In this document: positions 36,652 through 46,700 of the stretch, piece after piece
Numbering within the stretch: the stretch's first letter is position 1
How the letters are laid out: each line of letters begins with the position of its first letter
Origin: Burkholderiales bacterium
GTDB taxonomy: Bacteria; Pseudomonadota; Gammaproteobacteria; Burkholderiales; Casimicrobiaceae
Assembly: GCA_025354165.1 (NCBI GenBank)
Contig: JANXNI010000029.1
Coordinates: 62,001 to 126,000, forward strand
DNA length: 64,000 nt
Direction: 5' to 3'
The notes under the pieces: model-generated
Told to the model about the DNA's origin: nothing
Database searches by the model: none
What the model saw: the letters and a program-made list of their open reading frames with translations, nothing else
Program-made: the position numbers and the translations under genes

Positions 36652-37593
36652 TCATACGGATTTCAACAATCCCGCATCGGCGCGCACCACGAACCGGCGT
36701 TCGACCTCCTGCCATTCGGCGCCCCATGCTTCAAGTCGTGCATACATGCGCGGCATCGCAGGGTCAACCGGCCAATTGCTTTCGTCGGCAGCGCCACGAT
36801 ACTGACCCAACCACTCGCGGCTGGACAGATTTCGCCACTCGGTTACGCCATCGTCAGGTAAGGCCATCGCATCGGTTTGCCACAAACCCCGCTCGTGCGC
36901 AGGTGACAACTCCGACGGAATCGCCGCATCAATCGATGGATGAAACACATAGCCTCGCGCCAGCGCATAATTTTCTACGATCAGCTGATCGGGAGAACAG
37001 GTTTCACCGCACGAATTTTCAAGCCAGCGAGCAATCGCGACACGGCCGAATTCAGTGTGCCCAAGATCAGTCTGCCGCGTGGTCATCTTGCCGAATTTGT
37101 CGCTCATGCGATCAAATGCGCGCGGGCCGATGCAGCCATCGATACCCAGATCAGGCCGCAGATTGAGGTAATACTTGACCGTGACTTCGAGCGTTTCGAT
37201 CACGCCGTCGTGACGCAGCAGCACGATGTCAAATTCGCCCAGCGTGCGACCGCCGCTCCTCACCATCAGGCCACGCGTTGACGCGCGCACATCGGGGCGT
37301 GTGGCCTGCCAGAACAGCACTAATTTCTCGAAAGTATGACCGAGCGGCGTATTGACCCGTGGGTCGCCCAGCGCAAGCTTCAACGCCCCGGGCGCACGAT
37401 CCTGCAAGTGCAGCCAGTCGGCGCATCGAGTCAACTCACCGGCCGACCACTGGTCGCTGCGAAGACGACCCTGCCATGCGGCATTCTCCGGTTCGAACAA
37501 CGACGGCGAGCCAATGGCCCAAGCCAGTCGACGCACGTCTCCATCCTGCAATGAACGCATCAAGCGCAACGAGTCATCGAGCGATGTCGGCAC
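36652..37593 (-). CDS. DUF1853 family protein
   Basis: The product is 313 residues. Motifs such as LGHTFEKLVLFWQ, LGEFDIVLLRHDG, HEV-like ETLEVTVKYYL and CIGPRAFDRMSDKF agree with DUF1853. The pattern of acidic residues in GEFD and EVTVKYYL resembles nuclease-fold cores of the PD-(D/E)XK type, but no activity is known. It ends 5 bp before the acyltransferase start and follows the esterase gene by 17 bp, so the three genes may be transcribed together. Confidence 0.8.
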   Translation of the reverse strand: MPTSLDDSLRLMRSLQDGDVRRLAWAIGSPSLFEPENAAWQGRLRSDQWSAGELTRCADWLHLQDRAPGALKLALGDPRVNTPLGHTFEKLVLFWQATRPDVRASTRGLMVRSGGRTLGEFDIVLLRHDGVIETLEVTVKYYLNLRPDLGIDGCIGPRAFDRMSDKFGKMTTRQTDLGHTEFGRVAIARWLENSCGETCSPDQLIVENYALARGYVFHPSIDAAIPSELSPAHERGLWQTDAMALPDDGVTEWRNLSSREWLGQYRGAADESNWPVDPAMPRMYARLEAWGAEWQEVERRFVVRADAGLLKSV

Positions 37594-37609
37594 GAATTCG
37601 ACGGACGAA

Positions 37610-38281
37610 TCAGAGCTTCAGAACGCGCGTCAGGAACGCGCCAATCGCTTCAATTTCCTCTGCACAGACTGAATGTGGCATTCCGTATTCGTGCCATTCG
37701 ATTTTGTAGCCATGTGTTTCCAAGCGCGCTTTCGAAAGCTTCGCCAGAGCAATCGGAATCACCGGATCCATCGAGCCATGCGCCATGAATATCGGGATAT
37801 CACGATTTGTCGGTGACGCCTCAGTGCCTACTGATTCAACGCAAGCCAGATACGTCGACAATGCCATGATGCCGCCGAGTTTTTCGCTGTGGCGTAACCC
37901 TGTTTGCAGCGCAATTACACCGCCCTGCGAGAAGCCGGCGAGCACGATGCGCTCGGACGCGATTCCTTTGGCGCGTTGGTCGGCGATCAGCTCGGTGATC
38001 GCAGACTGACTTTTGCGAACGCCCGCTTCATCGGCGCGTTTGTCGATTTCGGCCGAAGCGATGTCGTACCACGCCGGCATGACGTAACCACCGTTGATGG
38101 TGACCGGCATGGACGGCGCGTTCGGAAATACAAAGCGCACGCTGTGGTCGCGTGGCAAACCCAGCTCAGGGACAACGGGAACAAAGTCATTGCCGTCGGC
38201 ACCAAGGCCGTGCATCCAGAGAACGCAGGCGGTGGCGGTAGCGGGCGGATTGAGGGTGATGCAGTCGAGCATTGGGGGCAA
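37610..38281 (-). CDS. Phospholipase/carboxylesterase family alpha/beta hydrolase
   Basis: The product is 223 residues. The oxyanion region is WMHGLGADGNDFVP, the nucleophile Ser118 is in LAGFSQGGVIAL, the Asp is in AHGSMDPVIP and the His in EYGMPHSVC. This matches the carboxylesterase group related to EstB and acyl-protein thioesterases. It is predicted to be cytoplasmic and the substrate is unknown. Confidence 0.93.
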   Translation of the reverse strand: MPPMLDCITLNPPATATACVLWMHGLGADGNDFVPVVPELGLPRDHSVRFVFPNAPSMPVTINGGYVMPAWYDIASAEIDKRADEAGVRKSQSAITELIADQRAKGIASERIVLAGFSQGGVIALQTGLRHSEKLGGIMALSTYLACVESVGTEASPTNRDIPIFMAHGSMDPVIPIALAKLSKARLETHGYKIEWHEYGMPHSVCAEEIEAIGAFLTRVLKL

Positions 38282-38380
38282 CGGAGGAAGAATTTCAATC
38301 CGATTTTAGGGCCCACCGCTCACCTCGCGCCAATCGCGCGCTCACAGCGCATCACTGATCCGTCAACGGGGGAGTTACGA

Positions 38381-39532
38381 TCAGCGCACGAGCGCCCCAG
38401 CGCGATCGATGGTTACGAAGTCGACGTAGCCGCTTCCGCCGCGCTTTAGATCCGAGAAGTCCACGCTGTAACCGCCCAAGTCCATCGCGCGCAGATTCCG
38501 CAAAGCCAGAGACAGCGTCTCTGGTGTTCCGGCGCCTTTCGAACGCTGCATGCCAGCAATCAGGACGCGTGCGGTCACATAGCCCTCAAATGACCGTGCG
38601 CCATAATCTGGCGACGGGCGACCGGCTTTCAGCTTGAGGTATTCGCGGATCACCGGCAGTGAAGTGCGCGTATCAATCGGCCCGACGGTCGAGGCGACGT
38701 AGCCGCGTACTTGCTCCTTGCTGAGTTGCTTCTGCAAATAGGCTACGTCGACGGGGGATGGGCCGACCAACATAGCGTTCCCCCCGCGCTTCTTGTAAAG
38801 CTTTATGAACTCAGCCGCCGGAGCAGATATTGCGGCCAGAAAGATCGCTTGGGCGTCGGCTTTGAGCAGCGCAGTCACGGCCGGTTCAACGTTCGCCGTA
38901 ATTCGGTCGTACGGGCTACGTGCGATGAGATCGACCTTGTATTTTGGGGCCAGCAGCGTCGCGCTTGCCAGCAGATCGCGGCCATAACCGTCGTCCTGAT
39001 AGAGGATGGCGATTCGGGTTAAACCCATGCTGCTCAATTGGGCAAATAGTTGATTCACCTCGTCGGCGTAGCTCGCTTTGGTCAAGTAAATTCCGGGATG
39101 ACCAATGACGCTGTTCGCACCAGAACTCGGACCGACAAGCGAGAGCCCAGTTTCGGACAGCACGCCCGATTTGATGAGCGCTTCGGCGTTCGCGGTGCCC
39201 ACAGTCGCAGCTAGTGCGACCGGATTTTCTTTGGCGATGACTTCTTTGGCGAGGCGAACTGTTTCGTCGGGCTTGTAGCCGTCGTCTAGCGTCACCAGAC
39301 GAATGAGGGAGCCATTGACCCCGCCGGACGCGTTGATCGAGTCAAATCCCAAGCGTAGGCCCGCCGTGTAGGCCTTACCCGAACTCGCCTGAACGCCAGT
39401 CTGCGGTGCAATCTGGGCGACTACGATGTCCTTTGCACAGGCTGTGCCGACGACCGCCATTGCGAAAACGGCGACTACTGTGGCTAAAGGTCGGCGTGTA
39501 CGCAGTGTTCCGACATTGAATTTAGGAAGCAT
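38381..39532 (-). CDS. Branched-chain amino acid-type ABC transporter substrate-binding protein
   Basis: The product is 383 residues from the ATG at 39532; the upstream in-frame ATG at 39592 lies in an AT-rich promoter region and is unlikely. A signal peptide (TVVAVFAMAVVGTACA) precedes IVVAQIAPQTGVQASSGKAY, the start of a LivK-like periplasmic-binding fold. No permease or ATPase gene is nearby, so it is an orphan whose ligand is unknown. The Cys at the end of the signal peptide is a weak lipobox candidate. Confidence 0.88.
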   Translation of the reverse strand: MLPKFNVGTLRTRRPLATVVAVFAMAVVGTACAKDIVVAQIAPQTGVQASSGKAYTAGLRLGFDSINASGGVNGSLIRLVTLDDGYKPDETVRLAKEVIAKENPVALAATVGTANAEALIKSGVLSETGLSLVGPSSGANSVIGHPGIYLTKASYADEVNQLFAQLSSMGLTRIAILYQDDGYGRDLLASATLLAPKYKVDLIARSPYDRITANVEPAVTALLKADAQAIFLAAISAPAAEFIKLYKKRGGNAMLVGPSPVDVAYLQKQLSKEQVRGYVASTVGPIDTRTSLPVIREYLKLKAGRPSPDYGARSFEGYVTARVLIAGMQRSKGAGTPETLSLALRNLRAMDLGGYSVDFSDLKRGGSGYVDFVTIDRAGALVR

Positions 39533-39546
39533 GGCGACATCTTTAT

Positions 39547-39580
39547 AAATATGACATCGGTATAGTACATCGTCATATTT
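39547..39580. promoter_or_regulatory. Palindromic operator candidate upstream of the substrate-binding protein gene
   Basis: AAATATGAC (39547-39555) and GTCATATTT (39572-39580) are perfect 9-bp arms around 16 bp. The motif ends 15 bp upstream of the start codon, in an AT-rich promoter region, where a repressor would act. No regulator gene adjoins. Confidence 0.5.
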
Positions 39581-39643
39581 ATTTTTATGCATCTAAATAG
39601 CGCAAAAATTCGCTATTTCGGAACCGCAGTCAGTCAGTAGTAG

Positions 39644-40681
39644 CTAAAAAATCAGATGCACTTTCATGCTTTGTGACCGGTCTGCCGCCATCGCAAACGC
39701 ATCGCTTGCCGCAGTCATTTTGTAGGTGTGAGTTAACAGCGACGACACATCGATCAATCCGTGCGCCAACTCATGCACCGCAGCACCGTACTCGCCGTCA
39801 AAACGGAATGCGCCAAGCAGATCGACTTCACGCGACACGAAGCGATTCACCGGAATATCGGCTGTCGGTCCGCCCAGCATGCCGACCTGAACGACGCAGC
39901 CACCGGACGCGGTGGCCTGAATCGCAGAGGTGATTGCCGCCGAGTTGCCCGAGCATTCGAAAGTCACGTCGAACGTGCCCTTGTTGGCGTACCAGCTCTC
40001 CACTTTTTCAGCGCCCGAAACAGCATTCACGGCCTCGTCAATGCCCAGCACTTCGGCTCGCCTGAGCGCAGCGTCTGCCACGTCGGTCACCGCAATATGC
40101 GCCGCTCCAGCCCGCCTTGCAGCCAATACGCACAGACTGCCAATTGGCCCAACGCCGGTCACCAGAACGCTCTTGCCGACGAGCGATCCCGCGCGTCGTA
40201 CCGCGTGCAGGGCCACCGCCAGCGGTTCCGCCATCGCCGCCGTGCGAAAGTCACAGCGTTGCGGCACCACAAAGCACTGCGCCTCGGTCGCCACAATCAC
40301 TTCACGAAACACACCCTGAATGTGCGGAAAAACGGCCGCACTACCGTAGAAATTCATCTTCAGGCAAAGGTGCCCTTTGCCCGCGATGCAGGTTCGGCAA
40401 ACGCGGCACGGTTGATTGGGGTTGATGGCGACGCGATCTCCTTTTTTGACACGTGACACGCCAGTGCCGATCTCGACAACTTCGCCGGAGACTTCGTGAC
40501 CAAGGCAGAGTGGCTGCATCACCGCAAAATCGCCGACCCGACCCTTGCCGAAGTACGACAAATCGCTGCCACAAATGCCACCCGCACCGAAGCGTACTTT
40601 CACTTGTCCTGCGCCCACTGCCGGGTCGTCACCACGTTCGAGGCGCAAGTCTTTTGCGCCGTAAAGCATTGCCATCAACAT
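39644..40681 (-). CDS. idnD: Zinc-dependent dehydrogenase, probably L-idonate 5-dehydrogenase
   Basis: The product is 345 residues, with GAAGGAG upstream of the first ATG. Catalytic zinc ligands are in GICGSDL and LGHEVSGEVVEIG, structural zinc cysteines in NPNQPCRVCRTCIAGKGHLC, and the cofactor site in VTGVGPIGSLCVLAARRAG. The closest match I recognise is L-idonate 5-dehydrogenase, which makes 5-ketogluconate. It is divergent from a gluconate 5-dehydrogenase-like gene, which strengthens the assignment. Other polyol dehydrogenases remain possible. Confidence 0.78.
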   Translation of the reverse strand: MLMAMLYGAKDLRLERGDDPAVGAGQVKVRFGAGGICGSDLSYFGKGRVGDFAVMQPLCLGHEVSGEVVEIGTGVSRVKKGDRVAINPNQPCRVCRTCIAGKGHLCLKMNFYGSAAVFPHIQGVFREVIVATEAQCFVVPQRCDFRTAAMAEPLAVALHAVRRAGSLVGKSVLVTGVGPIGSLCVLAARRAGAAHIAVTDVADAALRRAEVLGIDEAVNAVSGAEKVESWYANKGTFDVTFECSGNSAAITSAIQATASGGCVVQVGMLGGPTADIPVNRFVSREVDLLGAFRFDGEYGAAVHELAHGLIDVSSLLTHTYKMTAASDAFAMAADRSQSMKVHLIF

Positions 40682-40793
40682 CGTTGAATCTCCTTCGCGT
40701 GCGAGTTTAGCCGCACATGCTGCCGCGCTCGCCGTTGCGCCGCTGTTTCGAAGTGCGTCGATAACGCTCCCAAATCGCGGCTACATTTACGCT

Positions 40794-41567
40794 ATGAACA
40801 CACCTCATCCCCTATTCGATCTGATCGGCAAACGCGCGCTGGTGACCGGCTCGTCGCAAGGTATTGGCCTTGCACTGGCGCAAGCGCTCGCCAACTCTGG
40901 CGCGCACGTCATCATCAACGGTCGCGACGCAGCCAAATGCGAGCGCGTTGCGAAAGAATTTGCGGCTCGCGGCGAAGCGGTCAGCGTTCGCGCTTTTGAT
41001 GTGACTGATGCGGCGGCAGTGCTTGAAAATGTCGAAGGCATCGAGCGCGACATCGGCCCCATTGACATTCTGGTTAACAACACCGGTATCCAGATTCGCA
41101 ACGCCTTCACCGATTTCCCGCTGGCGGATTTTCAGCGGTTGATGGACACCAATGTCACGAGTGCGTTTATTGTGAGTCAAGCCGTCGTGCGCCACATGGT
41201 GTCGCGCGGGCGTGGAAAAATCATCAATGTCTGTTCAGTGAACTCGGAGCTGGGTCGCGCCAACATCGTGCCCTACGTCACCACCAAAGGCGCGCTCAAA
41301 ATGATGACCAAGAGTATGTGCGTCGAGCTGGCCAAATATGGCATTCAGGTGAATGGTCTGGGACCGGGTTACTTCGATACCGAACTGACGCAGGCGCTGG
41401 TGCAGGACGCGGCGTTCACGACATGGCTAAAACAGCGTACGCCCGCTGGCCGCTGGGGAAATGTCGATGAACTGAAGGGGGCAATCATCTTCCTCGCCGC
41501 ACCAGCGAGTGACTTTGTCAACGGGCACATTTTGTACGTCGACGGCGGGATGACTGCGGGGGTTTGA
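40794..41567 (+). CDS. idnO: Short-chain dehydrogenase, probably gluconate 5-dehydrogenase
   Basis: The product is 257 residues. It has the cofactor motif TGSSQGIGLALA, the NNTGIQ motif (usually NNAG), catalytic Ser in CSVNSELGRANI and the YVTTK catalytic Tyr and Lys. The CSVNSELGR and MTKSMCVELAKYGIQVNG stretches resemble IdnO, which reduces 5-ketogluconate to gluconate. It is divergent from idnD; the 112-bp gap should hold promoters for both. Confidence 0.8.
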   Translation: MNTPHPLFDLIGKRALVTGSSQGIGLALAQALANSGAHVIINGRDAAKCERVAKEFAARGEAVSVRAFDVTDAAAVLENVEGIERDIGPIDILVNNTGIQIRNAFTDFPLADFQRLMDTNVTSAFIVSQAVVRHMVSRGRGKIINVCSVNSELGRANIVPYVTTKGALKMMTKSMCVELAKYGIQVNGLGPGYFDTELTQALVQDAAFTTWLKQRTPAGRWGNVDELKGAIIFLAAPASDFVNGHILYVDGGMTAGV

Positions 41568-41575
41568 TAACCACG

Positions 41576-42664
41576 TCATGGCCCAAAACGCATGCCGCAG
41601 TTGGCGTTCATATGAGCGCGAATGTCGCTCCAGGTTGAGCGCGGGGGCGTGGGCGTGGGTAACGCGCCGCCGGTGACGGCGGTGCCAGTTAATCCGAGCA
41701 GCGCTCGCAACAGCATCAGACCGTCGGTGAGCGGTAGCGCCAAGCCGTCGCCGTCGAGATCCAGACAGGTAGGAAGCCCAGGCGCGATCGCGAGGCCATC
41801 GATGAGAGCGCCGGTTCCAATAAGCCCGACAAGCGTGGCCGATCCAGTGGTTAGGTTTATGGTGTAGAGACTGGACAGGCTTGTGCTAAGCACGAAAACA
41901 CTGCTCAGTGACGCGTACGCCGTGCCGGTTCCGGCCTCGATATCGAAACCACCTAACAGCGTCGAAGGGTGTAGCCCGAGCGGTCCGACGGTGATCAATT
42001 CGCCACTATTGGGCGAGGTCGGCACCCCGTCAAGTCCGCCAATACGCACCAGAACATTCCACGCAGAATCAATGCCATAGACGGTGGTCTGCTTGGCACC
42101 GAAGAAACTGTTGGTGTTGGCAATATGTGCAACCGTCGTAGCCGAAGCCGCACTGGGGTCATCCGGCGGATAGGCGAGACTCGTATCGTATGCGGCCACT
42201 GCGCCGGTATCCGGGTTGATACGCCAGTTGTTGCGGGTGCTGGACACGACGCGAATGCGATCAGACACCGCACTGAAGCTGACGCCATAGCTTGCGACGT
42301 TATCCATGACAAACGGGGAGGCTCCTACCTGCGTGAGCGCTCCGGTTAGTGTGTTGATGGTCACCAGTCGCGCGAAACCCGACGTGTCGTAGGCAATGCC
42401 ATAAAGCTCGCCCGTAGCCGGACGAAAATCGATCCCTCCAAGATGCTCGCTGGCGGCCATTCCCGTGATGGGAATATCCGTTAACAGCACGCCAGGCGCA
42501 TTCGCCCTGAAGCTGACCAGATGTCTGGTAGCGGAGCCATAAGCGTAGATAAGCGGTGCCTCCGCCAGCGCTGAACCGGCTGCACCGATCAGGCTCAGCG
42601 CAATCAGGAGCTGCGTCCCGAGGCGCGCTATTTTTGAAACCAAAGTGCCTTGAAGCGAGGGCAT
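41576..42664 (-). CDS. DUF4394 exported protein with dockerin-like C-terminus
   Basis: The product is 362 residues from the ATG at 42664, preceded by GGAGGAT. A signal peptide (LIALSLIGAAGSALA) is followed by a beta-propeller-like DUF4394 domain (HLGGIDFRPATGELYGIAYD, YGVSFSAVSDRIRVVSS, RINPDTGAVAAYD). The C-terminus CLDLDGDGLALPLTDGLMLL is a dockerin or EF-hand-like calcium motif, repeated in a different secreted protein at 47.6 kb. The role is unknown; a cell-surface or secreted location is likely. Confidence 0.85.
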   Translation of the reverse strand: MPSLQGTLVSKIARLGTQLLIALSLIGAAGSALAEAPLIYAYGSATRHLVSFRANAPGVLLTDIPITGMAASEHLGGIDFRPATGELYGIAYDTSGFARLVTINTLTGALTQVGASPFVMDNVASYGVSFSAVSDRIRVVSSTRNNWRINPDTGAVAAYDTSLAYPPDDPSAASATTVAHIANTNSFFGAKQTTVYGIDSAWNVLVRIGGLDGVPTSPNSGELITVGPLGLHPSTLLGGFDIEAGTGTAYASLSSVFVLSTSLSSLYTINLTTGSATLVGLIGTGALIDGLAIAPGLPTCLDLDGDGLALPLTDGLMLLRALLGLTGTAVTGGALPTPTPPRSTWSDIRAHMNANCGMRFGP

Positions 42665-42812
42665 GAAATGATCCTCCGGAGCATTGGGATTGTCAGTCCC
42701 ACAATGCCTTGCCAGCATTGGCGCGAAATTGCGGAGCTAAAGCTCGTTCACTATAGGCCTAATTCCCGGTTCTGACTAGCTTTCCCTGTTGAGGCCACAG
42801 GCTGAACCGTTT

Positions 42813-43253
42813 CTACCGGCCGGAGGGGGCCAATTTTTCCAGTTGTCCGATGCGCGCCCTCCACGTATCCGGAATCGCCACCGATTTCTTCTCGTGGGCG
42901 TTGGCATAAACGTAGATGAGTTCGCCATCGATCAGATGCTCGTCACTACGAAAAATTGCGATGGTAATGGTCATGCTGCTGCGGCCGAGTTTCGCGCAGC
43001 GGACACCGATGTCCAGCTCGTCATCAAACCCCGCCGAGCCGTGATATTCAAGCTGCGCCTTGCGCACAAATAGCTCGACGCCTTCCTTCTGCTGACCGAG
43101 CGGATCACGGAGCCCAGTCGCACGCCAATACTCGGTGAATGCCACGTCGAAATAGAGCAGGTAATTGCCGTTGAACACCACGCGCTGCAAGTCCACTTCG
43201 GCCCAGCGAACCCGCAGGCGGTGAAAGAAAGCGAAATCAGTTTTTTGCGTCAT
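42813..43253 (-). CDS. YbgC/4-hydroxybenzoyl-CoA thioesterase-type hot-dog protein
   Basis: The product is 146 residues. The signature VRWAEVDLQRVVFNGNYLLY carries the conserved Asp of this hot-dog family of acyl-CoA thioesterases. A short C-terminal tail follows. The substrate is not evident from neighbours. Confidence 0.88.
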   Translation of the reverse strand: MTQKTDFAFFHRLRVRWAEVDLQRVVFNGNYLLYFDVAFTEYWRATGLRDPLGQQKEGVELFVRKAQLEYHGSAGFDDELDIGVRCAKLGRSSMTITIAIFRSDEHLIDGELIYVYANAHEKKSVAIPDTWRARIGQLEKLAPSGR

Positions 43254-43320
43254 GCGGCAATGCTAATACCGCGTTCCGAAGCCCTACATTCCTGAAGATA
43301 ATCTCCATTAATAACACATA

Positions 43321-43436
43321 CAACTTTTTGCAGTAATCTCTTCTGAATAGGGACTACGACTCACAAATAGCTAAAGTCGAGAATTGCCAATTTGAGCTTC
43401 TAGCTCTTATAAAATAGTCGATTCAACAAAAAGCTG
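43321..43436. repeat. Copy D of the dispersed palindromic element
   Basis: Left arm 43321-43356 (CAACTTTT to GGACTA), middle 44 nt, right arm 43401-43436 (TAGCTC to AAGCTG). The arms are less alike than in other copies, but arm lengths and spacing are the same. The central stem is CGACT with AGTCG, which differs from CGATT/AATCG of copies E and F by a paired change. It lies between two divergent genes. Confidence 0.8.
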
Positions 43437-43643
43437 ATGACCTACTTCACGGCAGCAAAATGGAGTGTGCATCCGCGCCATAGCGGCGGAAAGGCTGACC
43501 AAGATCAATCGAGCGAAGTCAGTCTTTTGAGTTCCGGGTTCCGTGTCAGTCGCAGTTTGCGTTTTGGCTCATTCGTCTTGGCAAAACGTAATCTGCACGA
43601 GACAAACGCTCCAAAAACGAGTAAATTTCGGGTATTGCAAAAA

Positions 43644-43662
43644 AGGTCAACATAATTGACCT
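43644..43662. promoter_or_regulatory. Palindromic operator candidate upstream of the indolepyruvate oxidoreductase gene
   Basis: AGGTCAA and TTGACCT form perfect 7-bp arms around CATAA, 74 bp before the start codon. This size and layout suits an Lrp/AsnC-type or other dimeric regulator. Regulators of that type often control this gene in related bacteria as far as I know, but none is encoded nearby. Confidence 0.4.
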
Positions 43663-43735
43663 AATAGCCCAATTTTCAGCATGCAGCGGCGATCCCGTGC
43701 GCCATGTCTGAGGTTCAAATTCAGGAGTGCCACCG

Positions 43736-46700
43736 ATGTCCCAAGCCCCACTTCCCGTCTCGTCGCTACCGGAGGCCGTGCAGAAGGCCATCACTGGCGT
43801 AGCTCTTGACGACCGATTCACGCTGCCTTCGGGCCGCATGTACATGAACGGTTCGCACGCGCTGTTGCGGCTGATGATGCTGCAAAGGCAGATCGACGAA
43901 CGGGCCGGACTCAATACCGGTGGCTTCCTTTCCGGATATCGCGGTTCGCCGCTTGGCGCGATTGATCAGAACGCGTGGAAGGCGAAAAAGCATCTCGCCA
44001 AATCGCACATTACGTTCGTTCCGGGGGTGAATGAAGAACTTGCGGCCACTGCGGTTTGGGGTACGCAGCAACTGAATTTGTATCCGCAAGCCAAGTACGA
44101 CGGCGTGTTCGCTATGTGGTACGGCAAAGGCCCTGGCGTGGATCGTTGCGGCGACGTGTTCAAGCACGCGAATCACGCGGGGACTTCGAAGCACGGTGGC
44201 GTTTTGCTGATTGCGGGCGATGATCACGGCGCAAAATCTTCGACTCTGCCGCATCAATCCGATCACGAATTTATCAGCGCCGTGATCCCGGTTTTGTACC
44301 CGGCGGGCGTGCAGGAATACCTTGATCTCGGTGTGCATGGCTATGCGATGAGCCGATACTCCGGCTGCTACGTCGGTATGAAGGCGGTGACCGATACGGT
44401 GGAATCCACGGCGAGTGTGATCGTTGATCCGGATCGCATCAAGCCGATCATTCCGACTGATTTTCCTTTGCCTGAAGGCGGCGTGAATATCCGCTGGCCG
44501 CACACGCCGCTTGAGCAGGAAAAGCTCATGCACGATTACAAGATTTACATGGCGATTCACTACGCCCGTGTGAACAAGCTGAACTACATCGCGATTGATT
44601 CGCCGCGTCCGCGTCTGGGCATCATGGCGGCGGGCAAGGCGTACCTTGACGTCCGTCAGGCGCTCGAAGATTTGGGCATCGATGATGATCTCGCGAAGGC
44701 CATCGGCCTGCGCGTTTACAAGGTCGGCATGGTGTGGCCGCTGGAGCCGGAAGGTGTGCATGAGTTCGCTTCCGGACTTGAGGAAATTCTCGTCGTCGAA
44801 GAGAAGCGCCAGGTGCTCGAATATCAGCTGAAAGAGCAACTCTACAACTGGAAAGAAAACGTGCGTCCGCAGGTCGTCGGCAAATTCGACGCCAAAGGCG
44901 AATGGGTTCGTCCTCATGGCGACTGGCTGTTGCCCGCGCCGTCGGAACTGACGCCAGCGATGATCGCGCGCGTGATCGCTGGGCGAATCGCGAAGTTCTA
45001 CGTGAGCGACCGCGTGAAGCAACGCGTCGAGTGGATTAATGAGAAAGAGCGTGTGCTAGCGAAGAAGGTGATCGACATCGCGCGTGCGCCATATTTCTGC
45101 TCAGGCTGCCCGCACAATACTTCGACAAACGTGCCCGAAGGCTCACGCGCCGTCGCGGGTATCGGCTGTCACTACATGGCCGTGTGGATGGACCGCGCGA
45201 GCACGTTCACGCAGATGGGGGGTGAGGGCGTGCCGTGGATTGGTCAAGCACCCTTCACTAACGAGAAGCACATTTTTGCGAACCTGGGTGACGGGACCTA
45301 CTACCACTCCGGACTGTTGGCGATCCGCGCGAGCGTCGCTGCGGGCGTCAACATCACCTACAAAATTCTCTACAACGACGCCGTCGCGATGACCGGTGGC
45401 CAGCCTCATGACGGGCCGCTGTCGCCGCTTACGATCCTCCAGCAAGTGGTCGCTGAGGGCGTAAAAAAAGTGTGCGTGATTACGGACGAACCAGAGAAAT
45501 ACGAAGGCGTCGCGCTACCCGCGAATTGCCCGGTCTATCACCGCGAACGCCTCGACGAAATTCAGCGCGAATTCCGTGATGCGCCCGGCTGTACGATCAT
45601 CGTGTACGATCAGACTTGCGCCGCTGAAAAACGCCGCCGCCGCAAAATCGGCAAGTTCCCTGATCCAGCAAAACGCGTTGTCATCAACGAAGCCGTTTGC
45701 GAAGGTTGCGGCGATTGCGGCGTGAAATCTAACTGCGTTTCTGTGATGCCACTGGAGACAGAATTCGGTCGCAAGCGCACGATTGACCAGAGCAATTGCA
45801 ACAAGGATTTCTCGTGTGTGAACGGGTTCTGCCCGAGCTTTGTCACCGTCGAAGGCGGTGCGCTCAAGAAGCCCGCGAAAGTCGGTGCCGTTGAGTTCGG
45901 CGACATCCCGGAGCCCGCAATTCCAGCGCTCGACAAGCCTTACAACATCCTTGCGACTGGCATCGGTGGTACGGGCGTGTTGACCGTTGGTCAAGTGCTC
46001 GGCATGGCCGCCTTCCTCGAAGGCAAGGGAATGACGATCCTCGACATGTCCGGCCTCGCGCAGAAGAACGGCTCCGTAATGAGCCACATTCGTATTGCGC
46101 CGAGTCAGGAAATGCTGCATGCTACGCGCGTCGCGGCGGGCGAGGCGCAACTCGTTTTGGGTTGCGACGTGCTCACTACAACCGCTGAAGATTCGCTCGC
46201 GAAGATGGCGGTCGGCGTCACCAAAGCGATCATCAATTCGGCTGTCGTGATGCCTGCAACATTCACGCACAGCGCCGATCTGAAATTCCCGCTCGGTAGC
46301 ATGGAGCGCGAAATCACCGAAGCCTGTGGCGCTGATTCCGCGTGGTTCATGGACGCAACCAAAGTCGCAACGCGCCTCATGGGCGACTCGATCGCGACAA
46401 ATCTGTTTGTGCTTGGTTACGCGTGGCAGAAGGGCTTCATCCCGCTGCTCGAAGCCACGATCCTGCGTGCGATTGAACTCAATGGCGCTGCGGTTCCGAT
46501 GAACAAAAACGCGTTTTTGTGGGGCCGTCGTGCCGCAGTTGACTTGAAGCGTGTCGAAGAAATCGCTACGCCAAAAATCGCCGCACCTATATCGATGAAG
46601 CTCAGCGAGTCTCTGGACGAAATGATCGCGCGTCGCACCGCGTTCCTCACTGATTATCAGGACGCAAGCTACGCCAAAACGTACAGCGATTTCGTAGCGT

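Noticed and set aside
43437-43655. 72-codon frame upstream of the oxidoreductase gene
   Set aside because: Starts at the edge of a repeat and has no recognisable features; I considered an IS remnant but saw no transposase motif.
43666-43690. TAGCCC followed by CAGC near 43.67 kb, a possible extra repeat arm
   Set aside because: The required GCTG at the fixed 32-nt spacing is missing.
43766-45022. 418-codon minus-strand frame inside the indolepyruvate oxidoreductase gene
   Set aside because: Antisense shadow; His/Arg-rich with no domain.
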